Source: Hydractinia symbiolongicarpus (lineage: Eukaryota > Cnidaria > Hydrozoa > Anthoathecata > Hydractiniidae). Taken from it: a DNA stretch of 64,000 nucleotides. Below are positions 1 to 11,200 of the stretch, one piece after another. The stretch spans positions 21,902,501-21,966,500 of the forward strand of contig NC_079879.1 of NCBI RefSeq assembly GCF_029227915.1. Direction: 5' to 3'. A model generated the notes under the pieces. That model saw nothing but the letters and a program-made list of their open reading frames with translations. It made no database searches and was not told the DNA's origin. Both the position numbers and the translations under genes were made by a program. Each line of letters begins with the position of its first letter. Position 1 is the first letter of the stretch.

Positions 1-128
1 GAATGATCGATGAAGAGACAAACCAGATAGATAATTGGGAGACTATCAAGGTTCAACTCAAAAAGTCCAAGCATGCGTGCCTTTGGATTAGACTTGAACA
101 CCCTCGGACCTGGAGAATTTTGGAGTGA
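1..128 (+). pseudogene. C-terminal tail of the Polinton packaging ATPase, partial
   Basis: The reading frame from base 3 to the stop at 126-128 encodes MIDEETN, then a KKSKHACLW segment. The same tail follows the FtsK/HerA-type packaging ATPase of copy 2 (24340-24467), which has MIDEETN and KKSKHAC. Only this tail lies in the window; the Walker motifs would be upstream. In the family the protein pumps DNA into capsids. The assignment rests on similarity between the two copies. Confidence 0.6.
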
Positions 129-149
129 CGCGGCACATCAGGTGTATGT

Positions 150-679
150 ATCGAAAAATTACAAGATGAGGTCAGGGAGCAGCGCAAGCTAGTTGAAGAC
201 AGGGACGTAGCCATCGAAGAGCAGCGTCAAGCCCTGGTACTCCTTAATGATGATCTAGAAGAAAACAGCTAATGGTGTTGGAAGATGAAGTTGAGAAAAA
301 GGATAGACAGCTCAAAGTACAGAGCTTGGAAAATGCAAGGCTTCGAGAAAGGTTTGTACCACATGCCCAAGATCCAGGGAAGGACAATACGATTATGATA
401 TATCGGAAACATACGACGGCTGACGAGGACGAGTACCACCATCTTCCATACTATTGTGCACGTGTTCAAAGGTGCTCCATTCCCACCAAAAGGAGATGGT
501 TCAAAGATCAATTTTCTGAGTCAGAAGAGATTGTGGTGATCGACAACGCCAATAGTGTTCATGCTTGCAATAAATTCGAAGATGAAGGGCACGTAACACG
601 GAAAAGATGTTACTTCAAGCTGATCGACCTTACTCGCGATGACTTATACGACTTCGGTGTTCCAGCACTAGAAGACTAG
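150..679 (+). pseudogene. BRO-like gene 1 remnant: coiled coil plus C-terminal domain, BRO-N domain deleted
   Basis: From 150 the frame encodes a charged coiled coil (EKLQDEVREQ...) that stops at 269-271. A second frame (272-679) continues the coil and then a globular domain with a YYCARVQR segment. The homologous copy 2 gene (24498-25285) has a BRO-N domain before the coil, but here only about 20 bp separate the ATPase stop from the coil, so the DNA-binding domain has been deleted. The C-terminal domain resembles the one that follows BRO-N in some large-DNA-virus proteins (DUF3627-like, from memory). Not functional as it stands. Confidence 0.6.
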
Positions 680-695
680 GGCGTAAGCATGTTTT

Positions 696-1614
696 GTGGT
701 TTATCGAAGCCACAAAAACTACGTCTATAAGTATCAACTGAGCAAGTCCCCCGCTGCGGGGGACTTGCTAAACTGGCCTTCAGACTCGAGAAAAGACGAC
801 CTCTGTATCAATGAGGAGGGCATGTACGAGCTGGTGCTTTCGCTCGTTGAGCTCCAAGGTTACAAGAAAATGTCTCCCGCCGTTGATTATTTTCAAGGCA
901 AACAAGTCAGATCCTTTTTCATTCAAGGTAAAGGCCAATGCATCGCGGCCTCCGATGTATGGAGAGCTGCAGGGTATGAACGAAGGGTTGGGGTGCAAGC
1001 CATCCAGAGACATGTGCCTGGTAAGTATAAAATGCGACTGAGTGACGCTATTACTAGCCCTAATGATGTACTCAGATCTGAGTATATCCACCCAAACATG
1101 ATCTTACTGACGGAAGCCGGCCTTTATTGCTTCCTTTTGATGTGTGACCGGCCTGAAGCAGAACCATTCCTGGGATGGGTTGTAGAGGAGGAGTTACCGA
1201 GAGAAATGAGGAAACTTGCTAAGACCCTTGAGGAAAAAGAACGACAGCTCCAGGTAGAGATCCTGGAAAATGCAAGGCTCACTGAACGCTTTGTCCTTCA
1301 CCGATACCCGTACGACAACGTACTCTGGGTTGTCGACAAAAACGATCCTCATGAGGGTGAAAAGATGGGAATGCACAGGTACTACATGATCAGGTGCCAG
1401 CGTAGGCAGCTGAGCACATGAATAAATCTTTTATGGCCGACGTACCCTGATATGGTCCCAAAGCCAGAATGTGCGGATCCAAATGCCGTGCATGCGTGGA
1501 ACCGGTTTGGAGGATATTCTTGGTATTGAGGACTTCTACCGAAACCATTTCACCCTACCTGATGATGAGACACGTGAGCTGTTCGAAGAGCTGTTTGATA
1601 TTGATATGGCGTAA
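696..1614 (+). pseudogene. BRO-N (KilA-N-like) protein, gene 2, frameshifted at its end
   Basis: The main frame (696-1421) holds a BRO-N domain: an IQGKGQCIAASDVWRAAGY core around residues 75-95, then LTEAGLYCFLLMCDRPEAEP and a VVEEELPREMRK end, followed by a coiled coil and a YYMIRCQ segment. The C-terminal domain continues in other frames: a VPKPECADPNAVHAWNRFG stretch and a DDETRELFEELFDIDMA end with its stop at 1612-1614. Before the complete BRO-N lies what looks like the end of another one (INEEGMYELVLS), so the gene may derive from two tandem modules. BRO proteins bind DNA and are common in large DNA viruses; the role here is unknown. The start is unclear: the frame opens with GTG, and an ATG at 689 is in another frame. 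Confidence 0.7.
741..769. repeat. Perfect 12-bp palindrome with 5-nt loop
   Basis: agcaagtccccc (741-752), loop gctgc, then its exact reverse complement (758-769). It lies near the 5' end of BRO-like gene 2, at the join between the partial and complete BRO-N modules. Confidence 0.85.
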
Positions 1615-1675
1615 GCAGCAGCGCCGAGCGGAAGTGTTGTCTTTGTGACTCCCGTGACTCACAAAGACGAGAAAT

Positions 1676-2697
1676 TTAACATTGTTTTACATGCTCCGGA
1701 GGTACTTCAACATCCTCTGGTATTAGCATCAACTCCTCTGACCCCCAGCTTTGATCAGGCCCACCTGCTAGATAGTACAGGAGACGTGTACTTGTCACAA
1801 TACGATCGAGTCTATACGTCTTTTTGTTCCCCCAGGCGTCAGTCGCGCGTCTTTTTTGATCACCCTGCTCTTCTCCAGGCCGCAGTAGGTACAAGTAGAG
1901 ACTTTCCTCAGGCAGAGGCTTTCCTTATGCTTTTCCTCACCTTGCAGCACCTCCTGCAGAGCCGCTAGGCGAACCTCCTCAAGTTTGATGGCCTTGCTTG
2001 GCTTTATACCAATCATCGCGGTCTTGGTGTTGTTCAAACTTTTCTCGATAGTATAGAGGTGTTTGACCCATGTACTACATTGCTCGTCAGTGACCAACTC
2101 TTGCGCATTTTAGGGTTTGAACAGTCTCTCCGCGAGCACCTTGTTGTAGGACTCGAAGAAAGCCGTGAAAGTGTGGTAGTATTTGGTAGTTGCACGCTTG
2201 ATATCAACACCCATGGCCTCTAGAAGCTTTGTCACATCTGACTTGAACTCGGAGCCGTTGTCGCACTGGAAAACCCTCGGATATCGTAAAGGTCCCGCTT
2301 TGTAAATGTCATTGAGCATATCAGCGACTTCACTTGCCTTTTTGGTCCTCAATGGTCTCGCTACTTTGTATCGTGTAGCTACATCTATGACCGTGAGGAT
2401 ATACTTGTAGGTGCTACCATAAAGTTTGTCATGGGGCATATAGAGCAAGTCAAATTGGTGCATTTCGTTGGGCTTTGTGATTGTGAAATGTGAGTAATTG
2501 ATGCGCTTGGGCCCTCGAATATGTCGAAGCCATACGAGTTGTCTCGTCAGCCAGTGAGTAACTCTCTTTTTGGAGAGACCACTCTGCTCGGAGAGTAGTT
2601 TAATGGCTTTCCGTCCTGTCCAGAGATGTTCTGGAGAGTAGTAGATTTGACTTAGCTTTTCATCTTCTTCTGCCGAAACGATATGTGTTTTTGACAT
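1676..2697 (-). pseudogene. Polinton retroviral-type DDE integrase, stop and frameshifts
   Basis: The N-terminal part (2697-2110) carries the catalytic triad: D in FDLLYMP, D in VFQCDNGSEFK, and E in FFESYNKVLAE about 35 residues later. An N-terminal helical region (YYSPEHLWTGRKAIKLL) precedes it. The frame stops after the E motif. The next segment (KSLNNTKTAMIGIKPSKA) and a C-terminal SH3/chromo-like segment (QKRRATDAWGNKKTYRLDR) lie in other frames down to 1676. In Polintons this enzyme joins element ends to the target. It converges on BRO-like gene 2, with 61 bp between the ends. Copy 2 has a homologue at 25915-26889. Confidence 0.85.
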
Positions 2698-2753
2698 GTT
2701 TATTACTTGTCAAAATACTTGTGCGTCGTTGCCATCAGGCCCCTGCGTTGCTG

Positions 2754-3152
2754 CTAGGCCCATTTGTATACTGCGAACCCGAGGAGGGCTAGGGATCCTA
2801 CGATAAACGTCAATTCACCCTCTTGTTGTTGTTTGAAAGGTATATAGTAGTCGGAGAGTTTGGGAGCCTTTTCGATCGTCGCGATATAGTACTCTCTCAT
2901 ACCTTTATCAAGCTCTTTCAAGCTTTCGCCACCTTGGCGCTTAAGCTCTCGCTGCTTGTTGTACCAATCGATTTTCGCTTGTCGATCGCGTACCCACTGT
3001 GCTTGGGCCGCTTGGAGCTGTTCGATCGCTTTATTGTGCCGCTTTCGCTCCTCTTCGCCGTGCCCGCCGAGTTTGCTGAAAAGGAAATTAGAACCACTAA
3101 ATGCCAACGCATTTAAAGCAGCACCTGCTACGAGTACGCCGATTGTAGCCAT
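2754..3152 (-). CDS. Small Polinton membrane protein with coiled coil
   Basis: 132 codons starting MATIGVLVAGAALNALAFSG, a hydrophobic N-terminal segment, followed by a charged helical region (residues 30-80) and a C-terminal hydrophobic segment (FIVGSLALLGFAVYKWA). Family unknown to me by name; a homologue sits in the same place in copy 2 (26911-27303). It starts 8 bp after the capsid gene stop on the same strand, which suggests co-expression and a virion or membrane role. The start was chosen because both copies begin with M(A/T)TI at this point. The frame is intact. Confidence 0.65.
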   Translation of the reverse strand: MATIGVLVAGAALNALAFSGSNFLFSKLGGHGEEERKRHNKAIEQLQAAQAQWVRDRQAKIDWYNKQRELKRQGGESLKELDKGMREYYIATIEKAPKLSDYYIPFKQQQEGELTFIVGSLALLGFAVYKWA

Positions 3153-3159
3153 GTTTATT

Positions 3160-4436
3160 TTAGTACTCCACACTGTGAAATCTACCATCCAGAATATTCA
3201 ACTGAGCGTCCTGCAACAAGTACACATAACAACGGATATCCCCACTTGTACCACGGGCTTACTTGCTAATGTGCAGGGTGATGCCGTCTGACAATCTCTG
3301 CAAGGGCCTTCCAAAACCGTGCAAGATGTGATCTGGACTTACTCTGAAGTCGATGAACAACGCGTATTTTTCCGTGAAGAACTGCCCAATCGTCACCCCG
3401 AGTCGTGGCTCCCAAAGAGTTCAACGACTTGTTCGAGATGGTCCTTCAGTAGCATGGCATGCGAGTACAGCTTATTAGGCTCACCCTCGACAGTGATCGT
3501 GATTTTCTCGATCTTGGGGTTGTAGAACTCTTAGTTGGCACCGGCGTAAGCCTTGACTTTCCCCGGATCTACAAAGAGTAGCAAGACACCCTTCAGAGAC
3601 TTGGCAGGAGTATCGATCTGGAGGTTGTAGCTCGTATCAGTCTTTTTTATCGTGACCACCTTGCTGCGGAGTACCCGTTCGTACGGTAGCGCAAGACGGC
3701 TGTAGCAAGACATCATAGCACTCGCGAGACCCTCGTGGTGCGCCTTGTCAAATTCAAGGACGATGTTGGTTATTTTGTACGCGCTATTAGCTGGATTAGC
3801 TGCGGTAGACCCTGAGGCTGCCGTGCCAGAGTTTTTAATCACGTCGCTGTGCCGTGCAAAGTGTAGTACGAACTGCAACCTGTTATATAGCCCTGCTTGA
3901 TAGAAGGGCAGGTCTCGTGTCAACTCGAACATCTTGCCGAGGGGGATGCAAAAGGTGTTCTCATAGGCTGCCACGATCGCCTTTTCTTCATCAATGCCTA
4001 CATGATCACTCGCTTTTACCTGTAGGGCGCTAATGGTGCCATCATTGGGATTGATCCCCTCTAGAATCAGGTTGTTCTCGCGATCAAACTTTGGCAGCCA
4101 CAGGTCCCGGTAGACTGCCAGGGTGTTGTAGTCTGAGATGTTCTGCACCTCGTGGCCGTTCAACGAGATCCGAAGATTCTGCACCCGGGCCTTGCCGATG
4201 TTGCTGACGATGGTGCGCTTGCTGTTAGTACCTGTGAACTCCAGGTCAAAAAGGAGTTTGAGAGAGCTGGGGAAAATAACATTATTCTGTCCCATGTTTG
4301 GTACGTCAACATACAAGTCTTCGTTCTGGTTGATCGTACTGGGAATGTGACTCACCTTAACACGCGGCTTCTTGCCTTTTATTGCCAGCATAATCTTGAC
4401 TTCCTTGTGCGGATCTAACTTGGTTCCAAAACTCAT
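3160..4436 (-). pseudogene. Polinton major capsid protein (double jelly-roll type), one frameshift
   Basis: The N-terminal frame (4436-3531) starts MSFGTKLDPHKEV and contains SHIPSTINQNEDLYVDVPNM and a SLKLLFDLEFTG strand region. It stops at 3531, and the rest lies in another frame ending FHSVEY with its stop at 3160-3162. The intact C-terminal frame of copy 2 (RYVLFIDFRA, DGITLHITK) matches what I recall of Polinton major capsid proteins. Full length would be about 425 codons. Capsid assignment is from recall of the family and from its conserved place next to the integrase; a profile search was not possible. Confidence 0.6.
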
Positions 4437-4467
4437 GTTTATTAGTAGAGTTATGAGGGTTGAATAA

Positions 4468-5260
4468 ATGTCTGAAAATCCAGGATACGATAACGAAGAC
4501 TTTACACCAGAGGAAGACATCCCAGATTAGGACGAGGTGTTTAGTAGCGAGAGCGGAATCCCTCAACAAGGGGACATTCCAGGAACAATCACTCTTTCAC
4601 CTGAAGAGCAGCAGGCTCAGCAGCAGGCTCAGGAGGAGGAAGATGCACTTGATAGAATGATGAAAACTAAACTAAAAAAAGAAGTAAGTGATTTCTACAC
4701 ACATCTTAAAAATAACTGGAACCTGGGACCTCTGGATGAAACCAAGGTAGATATAAACGTGATCAAGGACAAGCTTGAGGATGGGCAGCTTCTTTACGAT
4801 GGAATAAAGCTCAAGACGGAGAAAGGTAAACTGAGAGTAATTGGCCTGAAGTTTCTGAAGGAAATAGGTAAGGGCCGCCTACAAGCCATGGGTTTTAATG
4901 ACTTTACGATCGCTAACCTTGCCACACCCGTCGATAAATTCAGTACAGTGATCCGGAAGATTGGGAACGTTCTCGGCAAATGGAAGCAGCGCGGAGCAAG
5001 GAGCGGTGATCTCGAGATGTCATTGATTGAGAATGTCGCTGATGACACGGAGAATCTTATACAAGAGACTCCCCTCGAAGTCTTTGCCCCTACTGAAAGA
5101 AGAGAGTTCAACCTCGAGGTTCAAAAACTACGGGGTAACATGAAGATGCTGAAAAGCAAGATGATCTTCTACGATGATCAGATCATCAAAGCGGAAGCCA
5201 AGGTGAAAGAGCTCGAGAGAAAAAAAGCCACGCCTGGACTATCGGAGGAACAGATAAGTG
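4468..5260 (+). pseudogene. Polinton coiled-coil virion-like protein, 3' truncated
   Basis: Begins MSENPGYDNEDFTPEEDIPD, interrupted by an in-frame stop near 4530, and then runs open. It has an acidic, Gln-rich start, a middle region with TKLKKEVSDFYTHLKNNW, and a long coiled coil (MLKSKMIFYDDQIIKAEAKV). The copy 2 homologue (28361-29658) goes on to a Gly/Ala-rich hydrophobic C-terminus, but here homology ends at about 5260 and the frame continues into unrelated repeat DNA to 5439. It is divergent from the capsid gene, with start codons 32 bp apart. No named family; likely structural by position only. Confidence 0.6.
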
Positions 5261-5277
5261 TAAGTGGATTATCAAGG

Positions 5278-5302
5278 TTCTATGTTGTTCTTCAACATAG
5301 AA
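5278..5302. repeat. Perfect 10-bp hairpin at the truncation junction of Polinton copy 1
   Basis: ttctatgttg (5278-5287), loop ttctt, then caacatagaa (5293-5302). It starts about 20 bp after the last recognisable Polinton coding sequence. Confidence 0.75.
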
Positions 5303-5342
5303 GCAAACATGAACTGAAAAAAGAAGCGAAGGCACTGAAGAT

Positions 5343-5410
5343 ACTACTCTACTACAAGCTACTACACTCTACTAAAAGATACTACACTCTACTACAGGCT
5401 ACTACAGGGC
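5343..5410. repeat. Short imperfect tandem repeat (ctactacactcta-like)
   Basis: Several degenerate copies of a 13-20 bp unit rich in ctacta and actcta follow the truncated Polinton. They are read through in the last frame of the coiled-coil gene and give a non-conserved tail. Confidence 0.6.
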
Positions 5411-5439
5411 TTGCTACACTCGACAACAGACATACATGA

Positions 5440-8221
5440 GCCTCACTACAATGTGCTTCATGGAGAATAGCACATCATTATCTCCACAAGGCTTGGGAAC
5501 GTAGATAGGTCTAACGCATGTTGAATGCTATATCTCCTTCATATTCAGGAAGTAATACGTGGACGATTTACCGTGTCGGGTGTCGGGGGTGTCGGGGGTG
5601 TCGGGGGAGCGTTTTTAGCGGGGTTTGAGGGGTGTAAAAGTGTCGAAGCAGGTCGACGTACTTATATTCATTCCCCTATACTACTTATGTATAACAAAAC
5701 ACTGCTATATTATTTTTTATGCCGTTGAGTATTTTATAAATTTTCAAAAAAAGGTATCTGTGACGATCGAGTCCGCATTCGTAATTTGAATTTTTTACAA
5801 AAACGTGTGTAGTACATCTCTATCCTTTTACTAACTTTTTGACAGCTACTCATTTTCTTGGGTTGTATGCAGCATACTCGTGGCAAGCAGACAGTAGATG
5901 TTTAGTGCAATCCTATAGTCACAACATTTTTGCTTCGTTGGTTTTATTCTATGATGTGATTGCAATATTTGCCGTTTTCTTCCTCTGGTTTTCGTGGCAA
6001 TCTCTTTTCAAAAAAAATCTGTAAATTATTGGTAACGTTTGCCTTGGGCGTTCACACCCCAGGGCGCCGAGTTTGCACGTCTCGCGGTTTTTTGCTGTGC
6101 TGGCCTGATAAACTAAAATTTAATTAAAAACTCATTGAAGAAGAATCCGGGTGTCAACTTTCAGAAAGGCACAAAAAGTAAAAGAGAAAGTGAGGAAGAA
6201 CAACGAAAAATTGATAACATTTACCATTAATTGATTTAATTTTGTGGTATCCAACAAAATATAAATTTCTACTTCAGTGTAGCTATATATTATTTATTCA
6301 CAAGGCGGTAATGTAAAGTTTTTTCCCCATAACTATGCAGGAATTTCCCTTTCTGGTGAAAGTAGCTAGATTGTTGTGGCATTATCATTTTTTATAGCTA
6401 AAAGAACTTTTGGTGTATTTCATGTTTATATATTTTAAACTAAATCTCATTGTCTGTGGAGCTTCACTAAATCTTCAGGTATTATTTATCTTCCCAACAA
6501 CCAACAAGGTATTTTTGAATCCAGAGGTTTTGGCATCATCAAATTTTAAAAGAGGAATCAAAAACCTTTTTGGAAAATGAGTAGCATATTTGGATTTATC
6601 ACCAAAAATTATGTAAGATAGTAAATTTTGAATATATACCATATGTTTATTAGAACAGAATATATTGTAATTTAAAGTATAAATTTCTTCATAAACACCA
6701 ATTGTTTGGCTACAAATAAAGGCAGTTGTACTTGTTTTAAATTTTGATGCTGAATTTAACATGTTGTTCATTTTTTCGAAAATAATTAAGAAAATTTCAA
6801 GCAAGTTAACTCAGATCTGAGAATAACTTTCTAGCTATAGGTATATTTTTTGGCTGTTACTAGAAAAAAGTTTGTTGTTATTATTGTGTAGTTAACGCAA
6901 ATCGAATTAACCTAGTAGAGAGTACTAAGTCAGGATATTACCTAACAATTAAGCCAAGAAAAAGATGTAGCCGTAGTAGAGAACCTGTGATTCTATTTTT
7001 AACTAGCTACTATAATGCAATGGGTTTTCCATGCATACACACCTGTTTTTAAGATTAAAAAGCGAAACGTGGGCATTGAACACATCAACATTATTGTAGG
7101 GAATACACCCGCAAGGTTTTTGCTGAGAATTCAAATGTATTTATATATATAAGCTTGCTATGTAATAATAAAATAACTATTATGCAATACCATGCTTTTT
7201 GTGTGATCAATAACAGTTTTGATGTGGGTTTATTTCTCTGACTTTTTTTAGCAACAGATTTTAAATGCACAGACTTTGAAATGCAATCTTTAACTTTTTA
7301 AAAAAAACCTAGTGTGTGCAATTATATATAGTTTAGTAATAAAAAGGGAAGCTTCCCTTGATTAGGAATGTAATAAATATAAAGGCATAACTTTTGCTTT
7401 TAAGAAACACCAGATTGCTTTAGTAATTGGATTTTATGATTTCTTTTTAAGGTTTGTTTATTTTCATAGCAACTATCTTCCCCTCTGTAAATACTCCTTT
7501 ATTTGGTTATGAATGTAAAGTTTCAGTTATTATTTTTGTAATTTGGGAAGGTTTTATTTCAACTTTCAGTTTGTTTCAACAACAATATATATATAAGGAA
7601 CTTGCAACAGGTTTAAGTTTTAAAAATAGAGACTTTTTTAATTGAATTTACAAAGGGCATTTTAGAAGGTTTGAGTTATTTACTTTCTGTGGACCTAAAG
7701 TTCTCGAAGATACGAAAGTTCACTATAAACACAACTTACTCATACTTAAACTTAATTCCTTTACTCATCTGATTGAAGGGGAATAACTTATGAGAGTGCA
7801 CACCCTCAATGACTAATTTATACTAATGTTTTTTTATAAATAAGTTTAGAAGCTGATCTATTATACTAAGTGATGTAAAATAGCTCAAAGTATATATTTA
7901 CCACGAGTGTATGTAAAAATATAATAGTTAGCATAATTCTTGTTTAACTTAGACTCTGGGCATGTTTTATTATGCTTGTGTATGTAAACATTTTCAAGAA
8001 ATGAGTCAAAACTTAGATGTTTTTTTATATCCAAAGCTTTAAAATAGAATTGTGCAATAAAGCAGTTTTTTTATAATTGTATCATTTGATTTGCACATGC
8101 AAGATATTTGTACTTTGATCATACCAAACTTTCTTCGTAGTTATTATTTAGAATTTGATGTGTTGTTTAGGGATCCATATTTTATTAAAAAAAATTATAA
8201 AAAATTGATTTGAAAAAAAAA
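5440..8221. other. Intergenic stretch without a recognisable gene
   Basis: AT-rich DNA between Polinton copy 1 and the A20-type gene. Short open frames here have no recognisable motif or splice-consistent structure. The only distinct structure I see is a G-rich repeat at 5573-5609. The last few hundred bases may hold the 5' UTR and promoter of the A20-type gene, but no specific signal was identified. Confidence 0.6.
5573..5609 (+). repeat. G-rich microsatellite (tgtcgggg)n with four G-runs
   Basis: Four consecutive units of gtgtcggg or gtgtcggggg. Four runs of at least three G separated by four-base tgtc/tgtg-type spacers meet the usual pattern for a potential G-quadruplex on the plus strand. 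Confidence 0.7.
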
Positions 8222-11200
8222 ATGGCTCCTTATGTATTAAAGCGAACATTATCGTCTGCAAATGAAAAAGCAGCCAAGTGCATTTACAAATACAAGTATG
8301 AACAATATCTTGCACAAATCGATAAAGTGCCAGTTTTAAACAAGGATGTCATTAAGTCATCAATGGTTATTCCATTGCAATATGGCATTTGGCAGTTATT
8401 GATATGTACTGATGAAGAACGACTGAGCTATATGCAGATGGAAAGATCTATAAATTGGTGTGAATCAGCTCGATATCTTGTTCCTCTAATCACAGACATG
8501 GATGGAAACTGTATGTTACATTCAATTTCTACGTATATCTTTGGCGTACAGGATAAAGATCAAGTGTTTCAAAAACTTCTTTATCAAAGGTTGTTCATGG
8601 AAAAAGAAGAAGGTGAGATTGTGTTATAAGTTTTATCTTTAATTAGCCTTTTTTAGTGTTTTTATCATAAAATCTAGACCATTGTTTAATTGCCAACACA
8701 ATGACTGTATATATATAATTGTTTAAAAACTAAAAATATTTTATTGACCTATGAGAATTTTCCATTCTTGGACATTAACTTTTTTCAAATAAAATAAGTA
8801 AAATGGTCATTTTTTTAGGACCACTTATTCTACGTTGGAGGCGAAATACAGAACTTTTTATGAAAAAAATTGTGCATATAAACATGCGATACTATAGGAT
8901 TGAAAGCCGTACAACTTGGCGAGATGTATTAGATTGCTGCTCACCAAAGCCAGTTCTAACAAAAAGTCTGCAAGAGCAAAGCACATTAACTGATATCCAT
9001 ATATTTGCAATTTCAAACATAATCGGGAGAGCAGTTATTGTACTATGTGACCACTTTAACCAAATTGATGAAAACGAAACAGTATCAGCTTTAAAAGTAG
9101 GTGGTATATACTTGCCATTGTTACGACAGCCAAAGGAATGTGAGAAATCACCTATTGTCATTGGCTTTAAAAATAATCATTTTGTTCCCCTGATAAGCTT
9201 GGAAAATTTAGAGTTACCTTTATCAAAGAAACAACCAAATGACACAGCTCAGCATTGCATCCCTTTAGTTAATTTTGAATTGTCTAAGTTGCCAATCAGA
9301 TTTTTACTTGAGCAAGAAGAAACTGAAGCTTGCAGAAATAATCTTTTAGCAAGTTATCTTGAAACTTGTTTGATTCCATTTCGTGACAGGGATGTAGAAG
9401 CAGCTTTGCTAAAATTTAAACCCCCACCAGCTTGGTCAATTGAATTGTTATGGTCATTATTTACACTATCTGAATCAATAGCTGAAACATCTGAGCCTGG
9501 AGCTCATCTTCAAAAACACACATACGATGCATTAATACCCTGTGCAAGAAAGAAAGTAGGATGCAGAAACATGGCTTCTAACAACAAGGAACATATGTGC
9601 ATAGGTTGCTATGAAGAGTACATAGCAAAAAAAAAGGCTATTCCAAAAAGAGCAGGTATAAGAAAAGTAGTCGTTCAGCATCAAGCCAATGATCTTACCA
9701 TGGAAACTTTTGATGGCAAATGTATAAGTTTTGGTTGCACAAATCTTGGGTTAAGTGATTTACGTAACATGTGCAGAGAGTGTTACATCAAACAGATTCA
9801 ATCTTCATCGCTTTTCGGTAGTATAACTGATCAGCAATCATCACCAAAAGACAAATCTTTTGGCAATGTTCTTTTTGAGCTTGATGATAATCCTGGACAA
9901 AATAAAGCTTACATTGGATCTGCTTCCACAAATGTTTCTTCTGCAAATGAGAATATAGGGGGTTACCATAGTTATCATTATGATAGTCAATTACATGCTT
10001 CAAGTGGCTCAATGGCTTCAAGTTCTGCAGGTGAAAGGGCTAATCCTAGGTTGCCTGAATTTACCAAATCCAAGGTATTATGTGGCGTTCCTGGTTGCGA
10101 GAATAACATTAAAAACTACACTACCCTTTGTGACTATCACCATGACCATAATGGCCCAAGAGAAGAATGTATTATTAGTGGGTGCAATAATACTGCTGAT
10201 CTCAATGACCATAACTTATGCATGATGTGTTTCCAAAGCAACAAACATCTTGTAAAAGAACTGGAACTAAAAGGAATAGAAAGACAAGGAGATGTAAACC
10301 GTCACATAGGCCGTGGAAGTGTTCCACGATTTGAACGACCTCGAGATGATGATGGATTCGACCTTGCTGGTCTAGCTGAAAGCTTACCCCCATTGCCCTC
10401 TACTTCACAACCGGACATTCCACCTTTTAAAACGCAATTTTACCAGGCTGATATGGGGTTGAGCAGGCATAGTGATGTTTCATCTGACCCAGTTATGTTT
10501 CATGCGCCACAGCTCTACGAGGGTTTCACACCTGGGGGCAGGTCAATCAACTTTGGTAAACAGGATGGTGCTTTAAATTGGCAAAAAGAATGTGTGGCTA
10601 GTGGAAAAAATGCAAATGGAAAGCAGAATAAATGTAATTATTGTGAAAACCATGCAAACCCAAATAAGAATGGGCTCTGTAACCAATGCTACAATCTCAA
10701 AATGGGGACACAAAAACAGGGTAGTTCAGCAAATCTTTTAAGAAAATGCATCAACGATGGGTGTCGTGAACCTGGACAAGAAAAATACAACTTTTTATGT
10801 GAAAAGTGTTACCAAGAGCAAATGAGAGAGTTGCAACCTGTCAGTCAATTTGCACAGCCACCAAGGCGTCATTTTGACCCACCTGGCAATATGAGTAGAA
10901 TTGAAGCACCACCCATTCCACAGGTATAAATTTTTTTTGTTATTTTTATTGGTCTGTTTTTTGGTGGATTTCCCTGTCATATACCATAACCTTTTTAACT
11001 ATATATTTGGTAATATAACTTGTCTACCAATAATTGTTTATTGTTCAGCCCCTGTGTAAAATATGGCAGACCCTTTGACGTTATTAGGTTCTTTTATGTT
11101 GAAAGAAAGTGTTGTATGAAAACTAATTTGCTCGTATGTTAAACAATATGGCATTTTGCATTGTAAAAAAGAAAATTATATAATTTTGTGAGCGAAATAG

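Larger units (their letters stand above)
1..5260. mobile_element. Maverick/Polinton copy 1, left side outside window, right side truncated
   Basis: The gene order (packaging-ATPase tail and BRO-like genes on plus, integrase, membrane protein and capsid protein on minus, coiled-coil protein on plus) is the same as in the middle of the complete element at 17849-33657, and the proteins are homologous but clearly diverged. The left half lies before base 1. Homology stops inside the coiled-coil gene near 5260, where unrelated repeat-rich DNA begins, so the right third of the element and its terminal repeat are missing. Stops and frameshifts in most genes show it is inactive. Confidence 0.85.
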
